33,244 bases of DNA from Bacteroidales bacterium UBA1711 (lineage in GTDB: Bacteria > Bacteroidota > Bacteroidia > Bacteroidales > P3), in assembly GCA_002317325.1 (NCBI GenBank), contig DCJB01000024.1, positions 3,197 through 36,440 on the forward strand, written 5' to 3'. Shown in pieces: positions 8,797 to 16,414 of this stretch. A model generated the notes under the pieces. The model saw only the letters and a program-made list of their open reading frames with translations, was not told the origin of the DNA and did no database searches. Position 1 is the first letter of the stretch. Each line of letters begins with the position of its first letter. Both the position numbers and the translations under genes were made by a program.

Positions 8797-9624
8797 ATGA
8801 AGACACAACTTACCACCCTGGCATTCATGCTGCTCTTCGTCGGAAGCGCCATTGCCGGCAACGGTCCGCGCAAATCCTCCCGTTTGGAAATGGGCATCAA
8901 CGGAAACGCCGTCTATGTGATTGAATACACCTACGACCTCCACGGCCGGGACGGCGGGCGGCGCCTCACCTGCATTGACTCCATCACCTTTGACAAGCGG
9001 GGCAACTTTCAGGACAAATACCGCACCAAGGACGGGGAATACACTTGGTATTCATACTATTTCGACGTTCACGGCTATGCCCTCGGGTGGAACGAGTATG
9101 ACCGTGCCCGTCAGCTCACGGGCCGCACCGCCTACCTCAACGACAAGAACGGCAACCGCATAGAGCGCACGGTTTTCATGGGCGAGCACATGACCAAGAA
9201 AGAGACCTCGCGCTACGAGAACAACCGCCTCGTAGAGGAGCAGAGTTTCGCCCCCGACGGCACCCTCACCGAGAAGCGAGTCTATAAGTACGACGACGAC
9301 GGCAACAACACCGAAATGGAGTTTTACGACCGCGACGGCGAGCTGATGCAGCGCTACCTCTACAAATACGACAGCCACGGCAACCGCATAGAGTGGCGGT
9401 TCTACGACGCAGACGACTTCCTCGTGGCCCTCACCACCTACTACTACGACGACCACGACAACCTCATCGAGCTTAGTTCGTTCAACTACGACGAGCACCT
9501 CAACTGGAAGCACAGCTATGTGTTCGAGTATGACGAGGACGACAACTGGGTGCGCCAGACCATCTACCGCAACAATGTGGCCTATCAGGTGATTGAGCGC
9601 GTCATCGCCTTCCCCACCTATTGA
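8797..9624 (+). CDS. Secreted YD-like repeat protein of unknown function
   Basis: A 275-residue protein that I do not recognise as a named family. The ATG at 8797 is chosen because it opens a signal peptide (MKTQLTTLAFMLLFVGSAIAG); a TTG earlier in the same frame is less likely. The mature part is made of imperfect units of about 22-27 residues of the type YxYDxxGNxxExxFYDxDGELxxR, tyrosine-, aspartate- and asparagine-rich, recalling YD/RHS repeats but without an RHS core domain. It is acidic and probably periplasmic or at the cell surface. It lies between cstA (48 bp) and the SIMPL gene (24 bp) on the same strand, so co-transcription is likely. Confidence 0.7.
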   Translation: MKTQLTTLAFMLLFVGSAIAGNGPRKSSRLEMGINGNAVYVIEYTYDLHGRDGGRRLTCIDSITFDKRGNFQDKYRTKDGEYTWYSYYFDVHGYALGWNEYDRARQLTGRTAYLNDKNGNRIERTVFMGEHMTKKETSRYENNRLVEEQSFAPDGTLTEKRVYKYDDDGNNTEMEFYDRDGELMQRYLYKYDSHGNRIEWRFYDADDFLVALTTYYYDDHDNLIELSSFNYDEHLNWKHSYVFEYDEDDNWVRQTIYRNNVAYQVIERVIAFPTY

Positions 9625-9648
9625 TTCACCATTCACGACCCAATAATC

Positions 9649-10383
9649 ATGAAAAAGACACACCTCATCGCTGTTATCATCTTCAGCGTTGCCATTGTCG
9701 TCGCCGTGTGGGTGGCGGGCAGCTACTTCAACAAGGCCCGCGGCCACGCCAAGACCGTATCGGTGGTGGGCATGGCCCAGCGCGACTTCACCTCCGACCT
9801 CATCGTGTGGGACCTCTCCTTCAACAGCCTCAACATGGACAAGCGGCAAGGCTATGCCGACCTCAAGTCGATGACCCAGGCCGTGAAGGACTACTTCAAA
9901 GAGAAGGGGCTCCCGGAGGAGAGTATCAACTTCAAAGCCGTCAATACCTATCGCCGCACCGAGTGGGTGCGCGAGAACGGCAACGGATACGACAAGTTTG
10001 TGGGCTACGTCCTCACGCAGAGCGTCCACATCGAGAGCGGCGACGTGGCCAAGATAGAGCAGCTGTCGCGCGACATAGCCGAGTTGATTGACAAGGGAGT
10101 CAACATCGAGGACAACGATTTGTCATACTACTACACCAAGCTCTCCGACCTGAAGATAGAGATGCTTGCCGAGGCCACCGAGAACGCCCGCAGCCGTGCC
10201 GAGACCGTGGCCAAGAGCGCCGGCAGCCGTTTGGGCAGCCTGCAGACCGCCTCCATGGGGGTGTTCCAAATCACGGCGCCCAACTCCAGCAGCGAGGACT
10301 ACTCGTGGGGCGGCACCTTCAACACCACCTCCAAGCAGAAGCGTGCCAGCATCAACATGAGGCTGACCTACTATGTGAAGTAG
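9649..10383 (+). CDS. SIMPL (DUF541) domain protein, membrane-anchored
   Basis: This 244-residue protein starts with one N-terminal membrane segment (about residues 5-24, LIAVIIFSVAIVVAVWVAG), likely an uncleaved anchor or signal. A SIMPL/DUF541 domain follows: KTVSVVGMAQRDFTSDLIVWDLSF, the central FVGYVLTQSVHIES, then LKIEMLAEATENARSRAETVAKSAGSRLG, a hallmark helix of the family, and a final beta-strand INMRLTYYV. Family members are cell-envelope proteins, some tied to oxidative stress, with no known enzymatic activity. Spacing of 24 bp on both sides places it in the + strand run. Confidence 0.88.
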   Translation: MKKTHLIAVIIFSVAIVVAVWVAGSYFNKARGHAKTVSVVGMAQRDFTSDLIVWDLSFNSLNMDKRQGYADLKSMTQAVKDYFKEKGLPEESINFKAVNTYRRTEWVRENGNGYDKFVGYVLTQSVHIESGDVAKIEQLSRDIAELIDKGVNIEDNDLSYYYTKLSDLKIEMLAEATENARSRAETVAKSAGSRLGSLQTASMGVFQITAPNSSSEDYSWGGTFNTTSKQKRASINMRLTYYVK

Positions 10384-10407
10384 TGTGGGCTGCGAAATGA
10401 CGAGAGA

Positions 10408-11802
10408 GTGCTTTACGAAGCCGCTTCGATAGAAGAGAAATACACAGAGATGACCGCAACACCGGTGCGACAGCTGGTGTTGCGGTTGGCTGTTCCCACC
10501 ACCTTGAGCATGATGGCGACGGCGTTCTACAACGTCGTTGATGCCGCCTTCATCGGCCACCTGAGCACCGAGGCGACGGCGGGCATAGGCATTGCCTTTG
10601 CATACATGACTGTGGTGCAGGCGCTGGGGTTTTTCTTCGGCCACGGGTCGGGCAACTACATTTCGAGGCAGCTCGGGGCGCGCCGCCCCGACCATGCGGC
10701 CCAGATGGCGGCGGTGGGGTTTTTCACCCCGCTGCTCATCGGACTTGCCTTGGCGCTGGTCTTCGGCTTCCGCCTCGAGCGGCTCGCCTCGCTGCTCGGG
10801 GCCACGCCCGAAGTCGTACCTGCGACAGCCGACTACCTGCGCTACATCGTCCTCGCCACCCCCTTCATGATGTCGTCGTTCACGCTCAACAACCAGCTGC
10901 GGCTTCAGGGCAACGCCCGCTTTGCGATGGTGGGCATAGTGGCCGGGGCGCTGCTCAATATAGGGTTAGACGCGCTCTTCATCGTGGTTTTCGGGTGGGG
11001 GGTGAGCGGTGCGTCGGCGGCCACGGGCATCAGCCAGATAGTGGGATGGGGCCTGCTGGTGTGGGGCACCCGCCGCCCCAGCAGCGTGCACATCAGCCCG
11101 CGCAACTTCCGACCCACGCCGCGGGCCTACTACGAAATACTGATGGGCGGGCTGCCGTCGCTCTGCCGCCAGGTGTTCAACTGCGCCGCGGCGGTATGTC
11201 TCAATTATGCCGCCGCCCGCTATGCGGCGCCGGGGCAGACGGCCTCCACCGTGGCGGCCTTCGCAGTGGTGACGAGGTCCATGATGTTTGCCTTCTCCTT
11301 GGTGCTGGGCTTCGTGCAGGGCTTCCAGCCGGTGGCGGGCTACAACTACGGCGCCCGCCGCTACGATAGGGTGCGGGAGGCGTACCTGTTCACCCTCTCG
11401 TTCTCCACCCTGCTGCTGGCGCTTATCTCGGCGGCCGGCATTATCTGGGCGCCCGGAATCATACGCCTGTTCCGCGACCAAGACCCCGTCCTGATTGCCA
11501 TCGGCACCCGTATGCTGCGGTACCAGTGCGTAGCATTCACCCTCATAGGCATACCCACTGCCACCAATATGCTCTTCCAAGTCATCCGGATGCCCGTCCG
11601 CAGCACCCTCATCAGCATCGGGCGGCAGGGGCTGTTCTTCATTCCCGCCCTGCTGGCGCTGCCCCGCCTCATCGGGCTCGAAGGGCTGCTGCTCACCCAG
11701 CCCGCCGCCGATGCGGCCACCATGCTCTTCAGCCTCCCCTTCGCCCTCTGGATTTCGCGCCGCCTCAAAAGCCAGTCGCAGACTCATGATCAGTTCCGAT
11801 AG
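10408..11802 (+). CDS. MATE family efflux transporter (first of two)
   Basis: This 464-residue inner-membrane transporter has the MATE layout of twelve helices in two related halves. Markers are MTATPVRQLVLRLAVPTTLSMMATAFYNVVDAAFIGHL at the start of the first half, SFTLNNQLRLQGNARFAM, and GFVQGFQPVAGYNYGARRYDRV in the second half. Members export drugs or metabolites against Na+ or H+. The GTG at 10408 is preferred because it keeps the EKYTEMT lead-in common in Bacteroidales homologues; an ATG at 10450 is the alternative. The 3' end overlaps the dus gene by 17 bp, implying translational coupling. Substrate unknown. Confidence 0.92.
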   Translation: MLYEAASIEEKYTEMTATPVRQLVLRLAVPTTLSMMATAFYNVVDAAFIGHLSTEATAGIGIAFAYMTVVQALGFFFGHGSGNYISRQLGARRPDHAAQMAAVGFFTPLLIGLALALVFGFRLERLASLLGATPEVVPATADYLRYIVLATPFMMSSFTLNNQLRLQGNARFAMVGIVAGALLNIGLDALFIVVFGWGVSGASAATGISQIVGWGLLVWGTRRPSSVHISPRNFRPTPRAYYEILMGGLPSLCRQVFNCAAAVCLNYAAARYAAPGQTASTVAAFAVVTRSMMFAFSLVLGFVQGFQPVAGYNYGARRYDRVREAYLFTLSFSTLLLALISAAGIIWAPGIIRLFRDQDPVLIAIGTRMLRYQCVAFTLIGIPTATNMLFQVIRMPVRSTLISIGRQGLFFIPALLALPRLIGLEGLLLTQPAADAATMLFSLPFALWISRRLKSQSQTHDQFR

Positions 11803-12781
11803 CCGCCCTTACATTGCCTTTGCGCCCTTGCAGGGGCACACCGACGCGGCCTACCGCCGCGCCCATTGCGAGGCGGCCGGCGGGGTGGCGGAGTACTATG
11901 CGCCCTTTGTGCGGATAGAGGGCGGCGGGCTGCGGAACAAGGACCGGCGCGACATCGACCCCGAGGCGAACCGGGGCGTGCCGGTGGCCCCGCAGGTCAT
12001 AGCGCGCGACCGAGACGAGTTTGCCTGCCTGTGCGACCTCGTCCAGCAGATGGGGTGGCGGCGTATCGACCTCAACATGGGCTGCCCGTTCCCGATGCAG
12101 GCGCGCCGCGGGCGGGGCAGCGGCCTCCTGCCCCACCCCGACCGGGTGGCGGCCATCGTGGCCGAAATGGGTCGCCGTCCCGAGGTCTGCTTCAGCGTCA
12201 AGATGAGGCTCGGACAGGAGTCGGCCGACGAGGGGCTGGGGCTGCTGCCCATCCTGAACGAGGCGCCGCTGGCCCACATCACGCTCCACCCGCGGGTGGG
12301 CCGCCAGCAGTACCGCGGCGAGGCCGACCGCGACGCCTTCGCCCGCTTCGGCGACGGCTGCCGCCTCCCCGTGGTCTATAACGGCGACCTGACCTCGACC
12401 GACGACATCGAGGTGCTGCTGCGGCAGTTTCCCCAGCTCAAAGGGGTCATGCTCGGGCGGGGGCTGCTGGCCCAGCCGTGGCTCTTGGGCGGCGGCGACC
12501 CGCAGGAGGTGGTGGCCCGCCTCCACGCCCGCCTCTTCGACCACGCCCTCCGCACCCTGCAGGGGGAAACGCAAATCCTCGCCCGCATGAAGGCCTTCTG
12601 GGAATACCCGCCCCCTTTCCTCGACCACAAGACGCACAAGAAGATAATGAAGAGCACCCGCCTCAGCCACTACCGCGAGGCCGTGGCCCGCATGGGGGGC
12701 GGCCTTCTGTCCGCCCCGGCCGACGGGGCGGCGCGCAACGACAACCAACACGCCTCACACGTCCCCCGCCCATGGAAATGA
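11786..12781 (+). CDS. dus: tRNA-dihydrouridine synthase
   Basis: This 331-residue FMN-dependent enzyme reduces specific uridines in the tRNA D-loop. Motifs in order: YIAFAPLQGHTDAAYR (flavin-binding start of the TIM barrel), DLNMGCP with catalytic Cys100, SVKMRLG, ITLHPRVGRQQYRGEAD, VVYNGDL and GVMLGRGLLAQPWL. The ATG at 11786 lies inside the end of the MATE gene (17-bp overlap), and its own TGA lies inside the start of the TauE gene (10-bp overlap), so the three are probably translated in series. The last 15 or so residues are polar and not conserved-looking. The subfamily cannot be fixed by eye. Confidence 0.93.
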   Translation: MISSDSRPYIAFAPLQGHTDAAYRRAHCEAAGGVAEYYAPFVRIEGGGLRNKDRRDIDPEANRGVPVAPQVIARDRDEFACLCDLVQQMGWRRIDLNMGCPFPMQARRGRGSGLLPHPDRVAAIVAEMGRRPEVCFSVKMRLGQESADEGLGLLPILNEAPLAHITLHPRVGRQQYRGEADRDAFARFGDGCRLPVVYNGDLTSTDDIEVLLRQFPQLKGVMLGRGLLAQPWLLGGGDPQEVVARLHARLFDHALRTLQGETQILARMKAFWEYPPPFLDHKTHKKIMKSTRLSHYREAVARMGGGLLSAPADGAARNDNQHASHVPRPWK

Positions 12782-13542
12782 CCCTCGCGCTCCCCCTCCT
12801 CCTCGCCATCGGCGCGGGCGTGGGCTGCCTCGGCGCCATGCTCGGCATCGGCGGCGGCATCATCATCGTGCCGCTGCTCACCCTCGCCCTCGGCTACACG
12901 CCCCAAATGGCCGTGGGCACCTCCATGGTGGTGGTGCTGCTCAACACCCTCAGCAGCGCCGCCGGCTACCTGCGCAGAGGTCTGGTCTGCCGGGGGGCGG
13001 CCTTGCGGTTCGGGCTGGCCACCCTCCCCGGCGCCGCGGCGGGCGGCTATGTGAGCCACCTGCTGCAGGGGCAGTCCCTCTACGCCGTCTTCGGCCTCTT
13101 CTTCCTCCTCATAGGGGGCAAAATGTTCCTGCGGGGCGACCGAAAGCGCGGCGGCGGCGAGGCCGATGCTTCCATCCCGTCCTACAACAAGGCTATAGGC
13201 ACCCTCCTCAGCACCGTCATCGGCTTCCTCGCCAGCCTCCTCGGTATAGGCGGCGGGGTGTTCCATGTGCCCATGATGACGGGGCTGCTCCGTTTTCCGG
13301 TCAAGACGGCCATTGCCACCTCCTCGGCCATCCTGGCCCTCTCCTCCCTGTCGGGGGCGGTCTCGCACGCCGTGCTGGGACACGTGGCGTGGCCGGCGGC
13401 CCTCTGCTTAGGCGGCGGCGCCGTCCTCGGGGCGCAAGTCGGCGTGCGGGCCGCCGCCCGCGCCCGCACCGACCTGCTCATCCGCGGCGCCGGGCTCCTC
13501 ATCCTCGCCGTCGGCATCCGCTTCCTCAGCGCCCTCTTCTAA
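12772..13542 (+). CDS. TauE/SafE family anion permease
   Basis: This 256-residue membrane protein has the two-repeat TauE/SafE architecture: GCLGAMLGIGGGIIIVPLL near residue 20 and ASLLGIGGGVFHVPMM near residue 160, each a GIGGG loop followed by a hydrophobic helix. About eight membrane spans are visible. Members move sulfite, sulfoacetate or similar small anions. The ATG at 12772 overlaps the dus stop by 10 bp. It is the last gene of the + strand run. The substrate is not predictable from this sequence. Confidence 0.9.
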   Translation: MEMTLALPLLLAIGAGVGCLGAMLGIGGGIIIVPLLTLALGYTPQMAVGTSMVVVLLNTLSSAAGYLRRGLVCRGAALRFGLATLPGAAAGGYVSHLLQGQSLYAVFGLFFLLIGGKMFLRGDRKRGGGEADASIPSYNKAIGTLLSTVIGFLASLLGIGGGVFHVPMMTGLLRFPVKTAIATSSAILALSSLSGAVSHAVLGHVAWPAALCLGGGAVLGAQVGVRAAARARTDLLIRGAGLLILAVGIRFLSALF

Positions 13543-13865
13543 GACCGCAGCCAGCACCTCCCACGTCGCGAGACACCGCTCCGCACAACCCTCCAAAAAG
13601 CAGGAAACGCCTCTCAAAAACAGCAAAAAGCGGCTTATATAGAAGCCATCAGTCGGAGGAAATGCTATTTTTTCAACAGTGTAGAACCATTTCAATCAGT
13701 CACTTGTGCAACAGGAGGCGAAAAAAAACGGCGGCAGCGGCTGCCAATCCAAAAAAAAATAGTACTTTTGCAGATGTTTTTGGACAGGCGTATAGCGGGA
13801 TGTGATGCTCTTCCCCGGTGCGAAGTTCAAGGCAAAAAGGTTAGAATAAAAAGGTACTTTAAGAC
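13543..13865 (+). other. Intergenic region upstream of rpmG
   Basis: This 323-bp gap holds no convincing gene. Its last third becomes AT-rich, with A-runs, and contains the rpmG promoter element at 13763-13770. A short perfect palindrome, GGCAGCGGCTGCC, lies at 13733-13745. I see no bL28 gene here and no clear terminator for the preceding gene run. Confidence 0.5.
13763..13770 (+). promoter_or_regulatory. -7 element of the rpmG promoter
   Basis: TACTTTTG fits TAnnTTTG and is followed by CAG, as in the other sites of this window. A TTG at the -33 position is not visible. The leader to the rpmG ATG would be about 90 nt. Confidence 0.5.
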
Positions 13866-14054
13866 ATGGCAAAGAAAAGTAAAGATGCAAGAGTGCAGGT
13901 CATCCTCGAATGCACCGAGCAGAAAAATAGCGGTGTCCCCGGCATGAGCCGCTACGTCACCACCAAAAACAAGAAGAACACCCCCGAGCGTCTCGAGCTC
14001 AAGAAGTACAACCCGTACTTGAAGAAGATGACCATCCACAAAGAAATCAAATAA
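13866..14054 (+). CDS. rpmG: 50S ribosomal protein bL33
   Basis: This 62-residue basic protein matches bL33 of the large ribosomal subunit: MAKKSKDARVQVILECTEQ, then MSRYVTTKNKKNTPERLELKKYNPYLKK, the family's most conserved part. The zinc-binding Cys pairs are absent (one Cys only), so this is the zinc-free form. It is followed 16 bp later by a DUF4295 gene. In Bacteroidetes bL28 (rpmB) usually precedes it; here rpmB is missing from the window. Confidence 0.96.
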   Translation: MAKKSKDARVQVILECTEQKNSGVPGMSRYVTTKNKKNTPERLELKKYNPYLKKMTIHKEIK

Positions 14055-14060
14055 AAGGAG
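14053..14060 (+). promoter_or_regulatory. Shine-Dalgarno sequence of the DUF4295 gene
   Basis: AAAAGGAG ends 10 bases before the ATG at 14071. It is unusual here, since most genes of the window have no recognisable Shine-Dalgarno sequence, and it supports the short reading frame that follows. Confidence 0.6.
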
Positions 14061-14070
14061 ATATTGAACT

Positions 14071-14226
14071 ATGGCAAAGAAAGTTGTTGCAACCCTTAAA
14101 ACCAGCACCGGAAAGAGCTACGCCAAGGTTATCCGCATGGTTCGCTCTCCCAAGACCAACGCCTACACCTTCCAGGAGACCATTGTCGCCAGCGACCAAG
14201 TGCAGGAGTTCCTCAAGAAGAAATAA
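14071..14226 (+). CDS. DUF4295 small basic protein, probably ribosome-associated
   Basis: A 51-residue Lys-rich protein, MAKKVVATLKTSTGKSYAKV through to QEFLKKK, resembling the DUF4295 family that follows bL33 in Bacteroidetes genomes. Its size, charge and gene context suggest a ribosome-linked role, but the function is unproven as far as I know. It has a good Shine-Dalgarno sequence and is followed 38 bp later by an intrinsic terminator, so it ends the transcription unit. In related genomes ftsY often follows; here the accessory island begins instead. Confidence 0.88.
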   Translation: MAKKVVATLKTSTGKSYAKVIRMVRSPKTNAYTFQETIVASDQVQEFLKKK

Positions 14227-14264
14227 TCCGCCAGTCGGTTAATAAATTGGACGCGTGTGTTATG

Positions 14265-14290
14265 GCCCCGTTGAGAGACGGGGCTTTTTT
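14265..14290 (+). terminator. Intrinsic terminator of rpmG-DUF4295
   Basis: GCCCCGT (14265-14271) pairs perfectly with ACGGGGC (14278-14284) across the loop TGAGAG, followed by six T residues (14285-14290). It closes the ribosomal protein unit and marks the left edge of the accessory island. Confidence 0.88.
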
Positions 14291-14329
14291 CGTGTCCTGA
14301 CCGAACGCCGCTCGCCCGGCCCTTCTGCC

Positions 14330-14590
14330 CGCGCTCTCTCCTGACAGATACCGAGGCGCAGCTCCGCAGGAGAGGGCGTAGAAGAAAACGCCCCCGGCGG
14401 GAGGGGCGGCTTCGGCCGAAGAGGCACAGACCCAGCTGAGGAAGAATGCCTTTCATGGCATTTTTCAGCATTCACCAAATGGCGGAAGCCCCGTCCAGGG
14501 CCCGAAACAAGATGGACGTCGGCAAGGCATAGAACTGCCCAAAGTCGGTCTCAACTCAATTAGGAGACGGACCTTGGGCGAGTTTTTTAT
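14330..14590 (+). ncRNA. Candidate structured non-coding RNA, or remnant
   Basis: This stretch has no convincing gene but is full of inverted repeats. A 12-bp stem (14332-14343 with 14367-14378, one G-U pair) partly overlaps GGGCGT/ACGCCC (14374-14379 with 14388-14393), so these two may be alternative folds. CTTCGGCCGAAG follows at 14410-14421. GCTGA/TCAGC encloses AATGCC/GGCATT (14435-14469). It ends in a terminator-like hairpin with a T-run (14538-14590). No known RNA family was recognised: no RNase P, tmRNA or SRP signature motif was found. A 28-codon frame (14446-14532) lies inside but overlaps the stems. The strand is inferred from the terminator. Confidence 0.3.
14538..14590 (+). terminator. 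Terminator-like hairpin with T-run
   Basis: Arms 14538-14552 and 14564-14578 pair at 13 of 15 positions with an 11-nt loop, followed after CGAG by TTTTTT (14583-14588). It has the form of a + strand intrinsic terminator although no confident gene ends before it. Confidence 0.6.
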
Positions 14591-14613
14591 TGGGGGGGCT
14601 GTCCCAATAAAAA
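14584..14613. repeat. 11-bp perfect inverted repeat, symmetric hairpin
   Basis: TTTTTATTGGG (14584-14594) and CCCAATAAAAA (14603-14613) are perfect complements around an 8-nt G-rich loop. With T-runs on both strands it could act as a terminator in either direction, or be the end of a lost element. It partly overlaps the T-run of the preceding hairpin. Confidence 0.6.
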
Positions 14614-14884
14614 TAAAAGCGCAATCGATGTAGCCCTGTTACAACTACAATCCCACACCGCCCCACTTCGACCATAGCCAAGGATGCGGCCAAATCTCGT
14701 TTCCAATGGTGGCGAAAGCTTGAACAAGAATTGTGGAGCAGACCTTCTGTCCGAAGACAAGAAGTAAGCCCCACACACATCAGGTCGCTTCCCAAGCCAA
14801 AAAAAACGCATACCAATGCTCCCAAAAGGTGTTCAAACATGGGTTAGATTCTGACTAAAACATTCTTATTCCAAAAAAAAAGTG
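14614..14884. other. Gene-free, AT-richer spacer
   Basis: I see no protein-like frame, RNA gene or repeat in this stretch. Base composition falls from the GC-rich host level toward the AT-rich level of the operon that follows, with A-runs near 14801 and 14873. It may be the left junction of the acquired operon. Confidence 0.4.
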
Positions 14885-14892
14885 TATCTTTG
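14885..14892 (+). promoter_or_regulatory. -7 element of the promoter for the four-gene operon
   Basis: TATCTTTG matches TAnnTTTG and is followed by CAG. No TTG is present at the -33 distance, so it may be weak or need an activator. A start near 14899 would give an unusually long leader of about 345 nt before the first gene. Confidence 0.55.
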
Positions 14893-14898
14893 CAGCGT

Positions 14899-15244
14899 CA
14901 AATGAGAGAGCAATCTATTTGACGAGGAAAGCGCTTTTTCGCTTTATTCCTTGTGTGTGAAACTTCGACAACTTCACGGGATATGAAAGGAATAAAGTCG
15001 CACGAGTCGCTCGCGTGGTGTGTATTCGTGAAACTTACGATACCTCCATAGCGGAGCATTTCGTAAGACCTTATTTTTTCATAACAGGGAGTCGAAGCCC
15101 TACACACAGAAATGAAGTCGCAAAGAACGGCTCCGCTTTCTTGTGGTGGCATTGTCGTGCAGTTTGAGCCGTTGCTGCGTGAAAAATCAACCGTTTTCGG
15201 CACGGTGGCGCGTTTGTGTCAACCATGGTCAAGCAAATTTGCCA
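14899..15244 (+). promoter_or_regulatory. Long hairpin-rich leader of the four-gene operon
   Basis: This 346-nt region lies between the predicted start site and the first ATG. It contains an 11-bp perfect inverted repeat (CTTTATTCCTT 14942-14952 with 14987-14997) with GTGAA/TTCAC nested inside (14957-14961, 14973-14977). CTTACGA/TCGTAAG (15034-15040, 15061-15067) encloses CTCC/GGAG. Two stems, CACGAG/CTCGCGTG and CAAAGAACGG/CCGCTTTCTTG, are each preceded by AAGTCG and followed by GTGGTG. An in-frame GTG at 15143 could extend the first gene, but those residues do not look protein-like. Possible roles are attenuation, protein binding or a regulatory RNA; no known riboswitch was recognised. Confidence 0.4.
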
Positions 15245-16408
15245 ATGGATAAAATCTTGAAATGCATAGCGAAGGAGACGCAGGGCGAGTGCTTCACGTC
15301 GTACAAGTTTTGTTTTGACACCGAGGAATTGCCCCATCTTCTGTACGGCGATGTAGAAAGGGGTTTGAATCCCTTGGCTAATTATGCTGAGGATAATCAA
15401 GACCCTCGCTCAAGGGATATGGGACCGATGGCTAAAAAGTGTATGGAAAGCGAACCCCTCTTCCACTTTTTTCTTGATGGTTCGCGAAGGGTCTATAAGG
15501 TTGACGACATCCAGTATGGCAACAAGGTGTATCCAGTTGTAAGCGGACAAATATCCGTTGCCTGTTGTGAGAGGCAGATGAGAGAGAAGGTGAGATTTGG
15601 TTCGTTCCGCCATGTGGAGGAGGAGGTCTATAGCGTTTTGAGCCTTCCCGTGAAAGCGAATGCCGATGGTCAGGATGACCGCCTGTTCTTTAACAACTTG
15701 TGCAAAAAGGTCAGAGAAAAATCATTGGGAGAGAGGGCGAAATTGAAGAAGGTGCTGCATTACAGCACCTACGACACGAAAGACTCTTTAGAAGACAAAG
15801 CGATAGCAATGATTCAAGATGATATGATTGAGTGTGAAAAGAAGATTGTGGCGGACTTGACTGCAAAGAGCCTTCTCTCACAAGACAGCTACTTGATTAA
15901 AGATGGTTCAATTCAGTATAAGACCATGAAGACAGGCGATTTCCGAGAACTTGCCAAAATTCGCAACAATTACCGGCATGTTGTTGGGGTGTCGAAGTCG
16001 TTCAATCCTGACTTGATGAGGGACAAAAAGAACCGCAGCAATGCCGGAGAGATTGCGAGGCTGCCTCTTTTTCATCGTACCCCGGCTTTTATGTGGGAAC
16101 CCGGAAATGCTTGCGCTGGCGAACGCTTTGCGATATGGTATCTTAGAATACGAGATAGCCGCTATACTGCGACTCCATATTCGGGAGTGCTCAAAGTTGA
16201 GAAGTTGCTGGTGACCGATTCGGAACGAGAAGGGGGCTTGTCGAGTGATGAGATTGACAACATTTCTGCCAACATTATCAACGAGCGAAACCCGGTGTGC
16301 TACGGTGTTGATACTCGTTGGGCAAATCACCTGTACCCCGTGTATATGACAGAACGCTATTGTAAGAGCCGCTTTTTCAGTGACTCGTATTTTATTAACC
16401 TTTTCTGA
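15245..16408 (+). CDS. NurA-like nuclease, first gene of the four-gene operon
   Basis: A 387-residue protein read as a NurA-domain (RNase H-like fold) nuclease. FHFFLDGSRRVYKVDD, with D78-G79-S80, matches the first NurA metal motif (DG[S/G]), followed by the strand YPVVSGQISVAC. Near the C-terminus, WANHLYPVYMTERYCKSRFFSD resembles the closing NurA segment. In archaea NurA works with HerA to resect DNA ends, giving 5'-3' exo- and endonuclease activity. Here the next gene, 6 bp on, is HerA-like, which supports the call. The ATG at 15245 is preferred over the in-frame GTG at 15143. Codon use is more AT-rich than in the flanking housekeeping genes. The family call is by motif only and moderately sure. 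Confidence 0.7.
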   Translation: MDKILKCIAKETQGECFTSYKFCFDTEELPHLLYGDVERGLNPLANYAEDNQDPRSRDMGPMAKKCMESEPLFHFFLDGSRRVYKVDDIQYGNKVYPVVSGQISVACCERQMREKVRFGSFRHVEEEVYSVLSLPVKANADGQDDRLFFNNLCKKVREKSLGERAKLKKVLHYSTYDTKDSLEDKAIAMIQDDMIECEKKIVADLTAKSLLSQDSYLIKDGSIQYKTMKTGDFRELAKIRNNYRHVVGVSKSFNPDLMRDKKNRSNAGEIARLPLFHRTPAFMWEPGNACAGERFAIWYLRIRDSRYTATPYSGVLKVEKLLVTDSEREGGLSSDEIDNISANIINERNPVCYGVDTRWANHLYPVYMTERYCKSRFFSDSYFINLF

Positions 16409-16414
16409 TTTGAA

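Noticed and set aside
15083..15103. tRNA T-arm-like sequence (AGGG-loop-CCCT)
   Set aside because: The loop is not a TTC-type T-loop and no acceptor, D or anticodon arms can be built around it.
14899..15244. CRISPR array or retron RNA
   Set aside because: The hairpins share only short flanks and have no regular repeat-spacer period, and no cas or reverse transcriptase gene is nearby.
15143..15244. N-terminal extension of the NurA-like protein from a GTG
   Set aside because: The added residues overlap the leader hairpins, are Cys/Ser-rich and do not look like part of the domain; the ATG at 15245 gives a sensible start.
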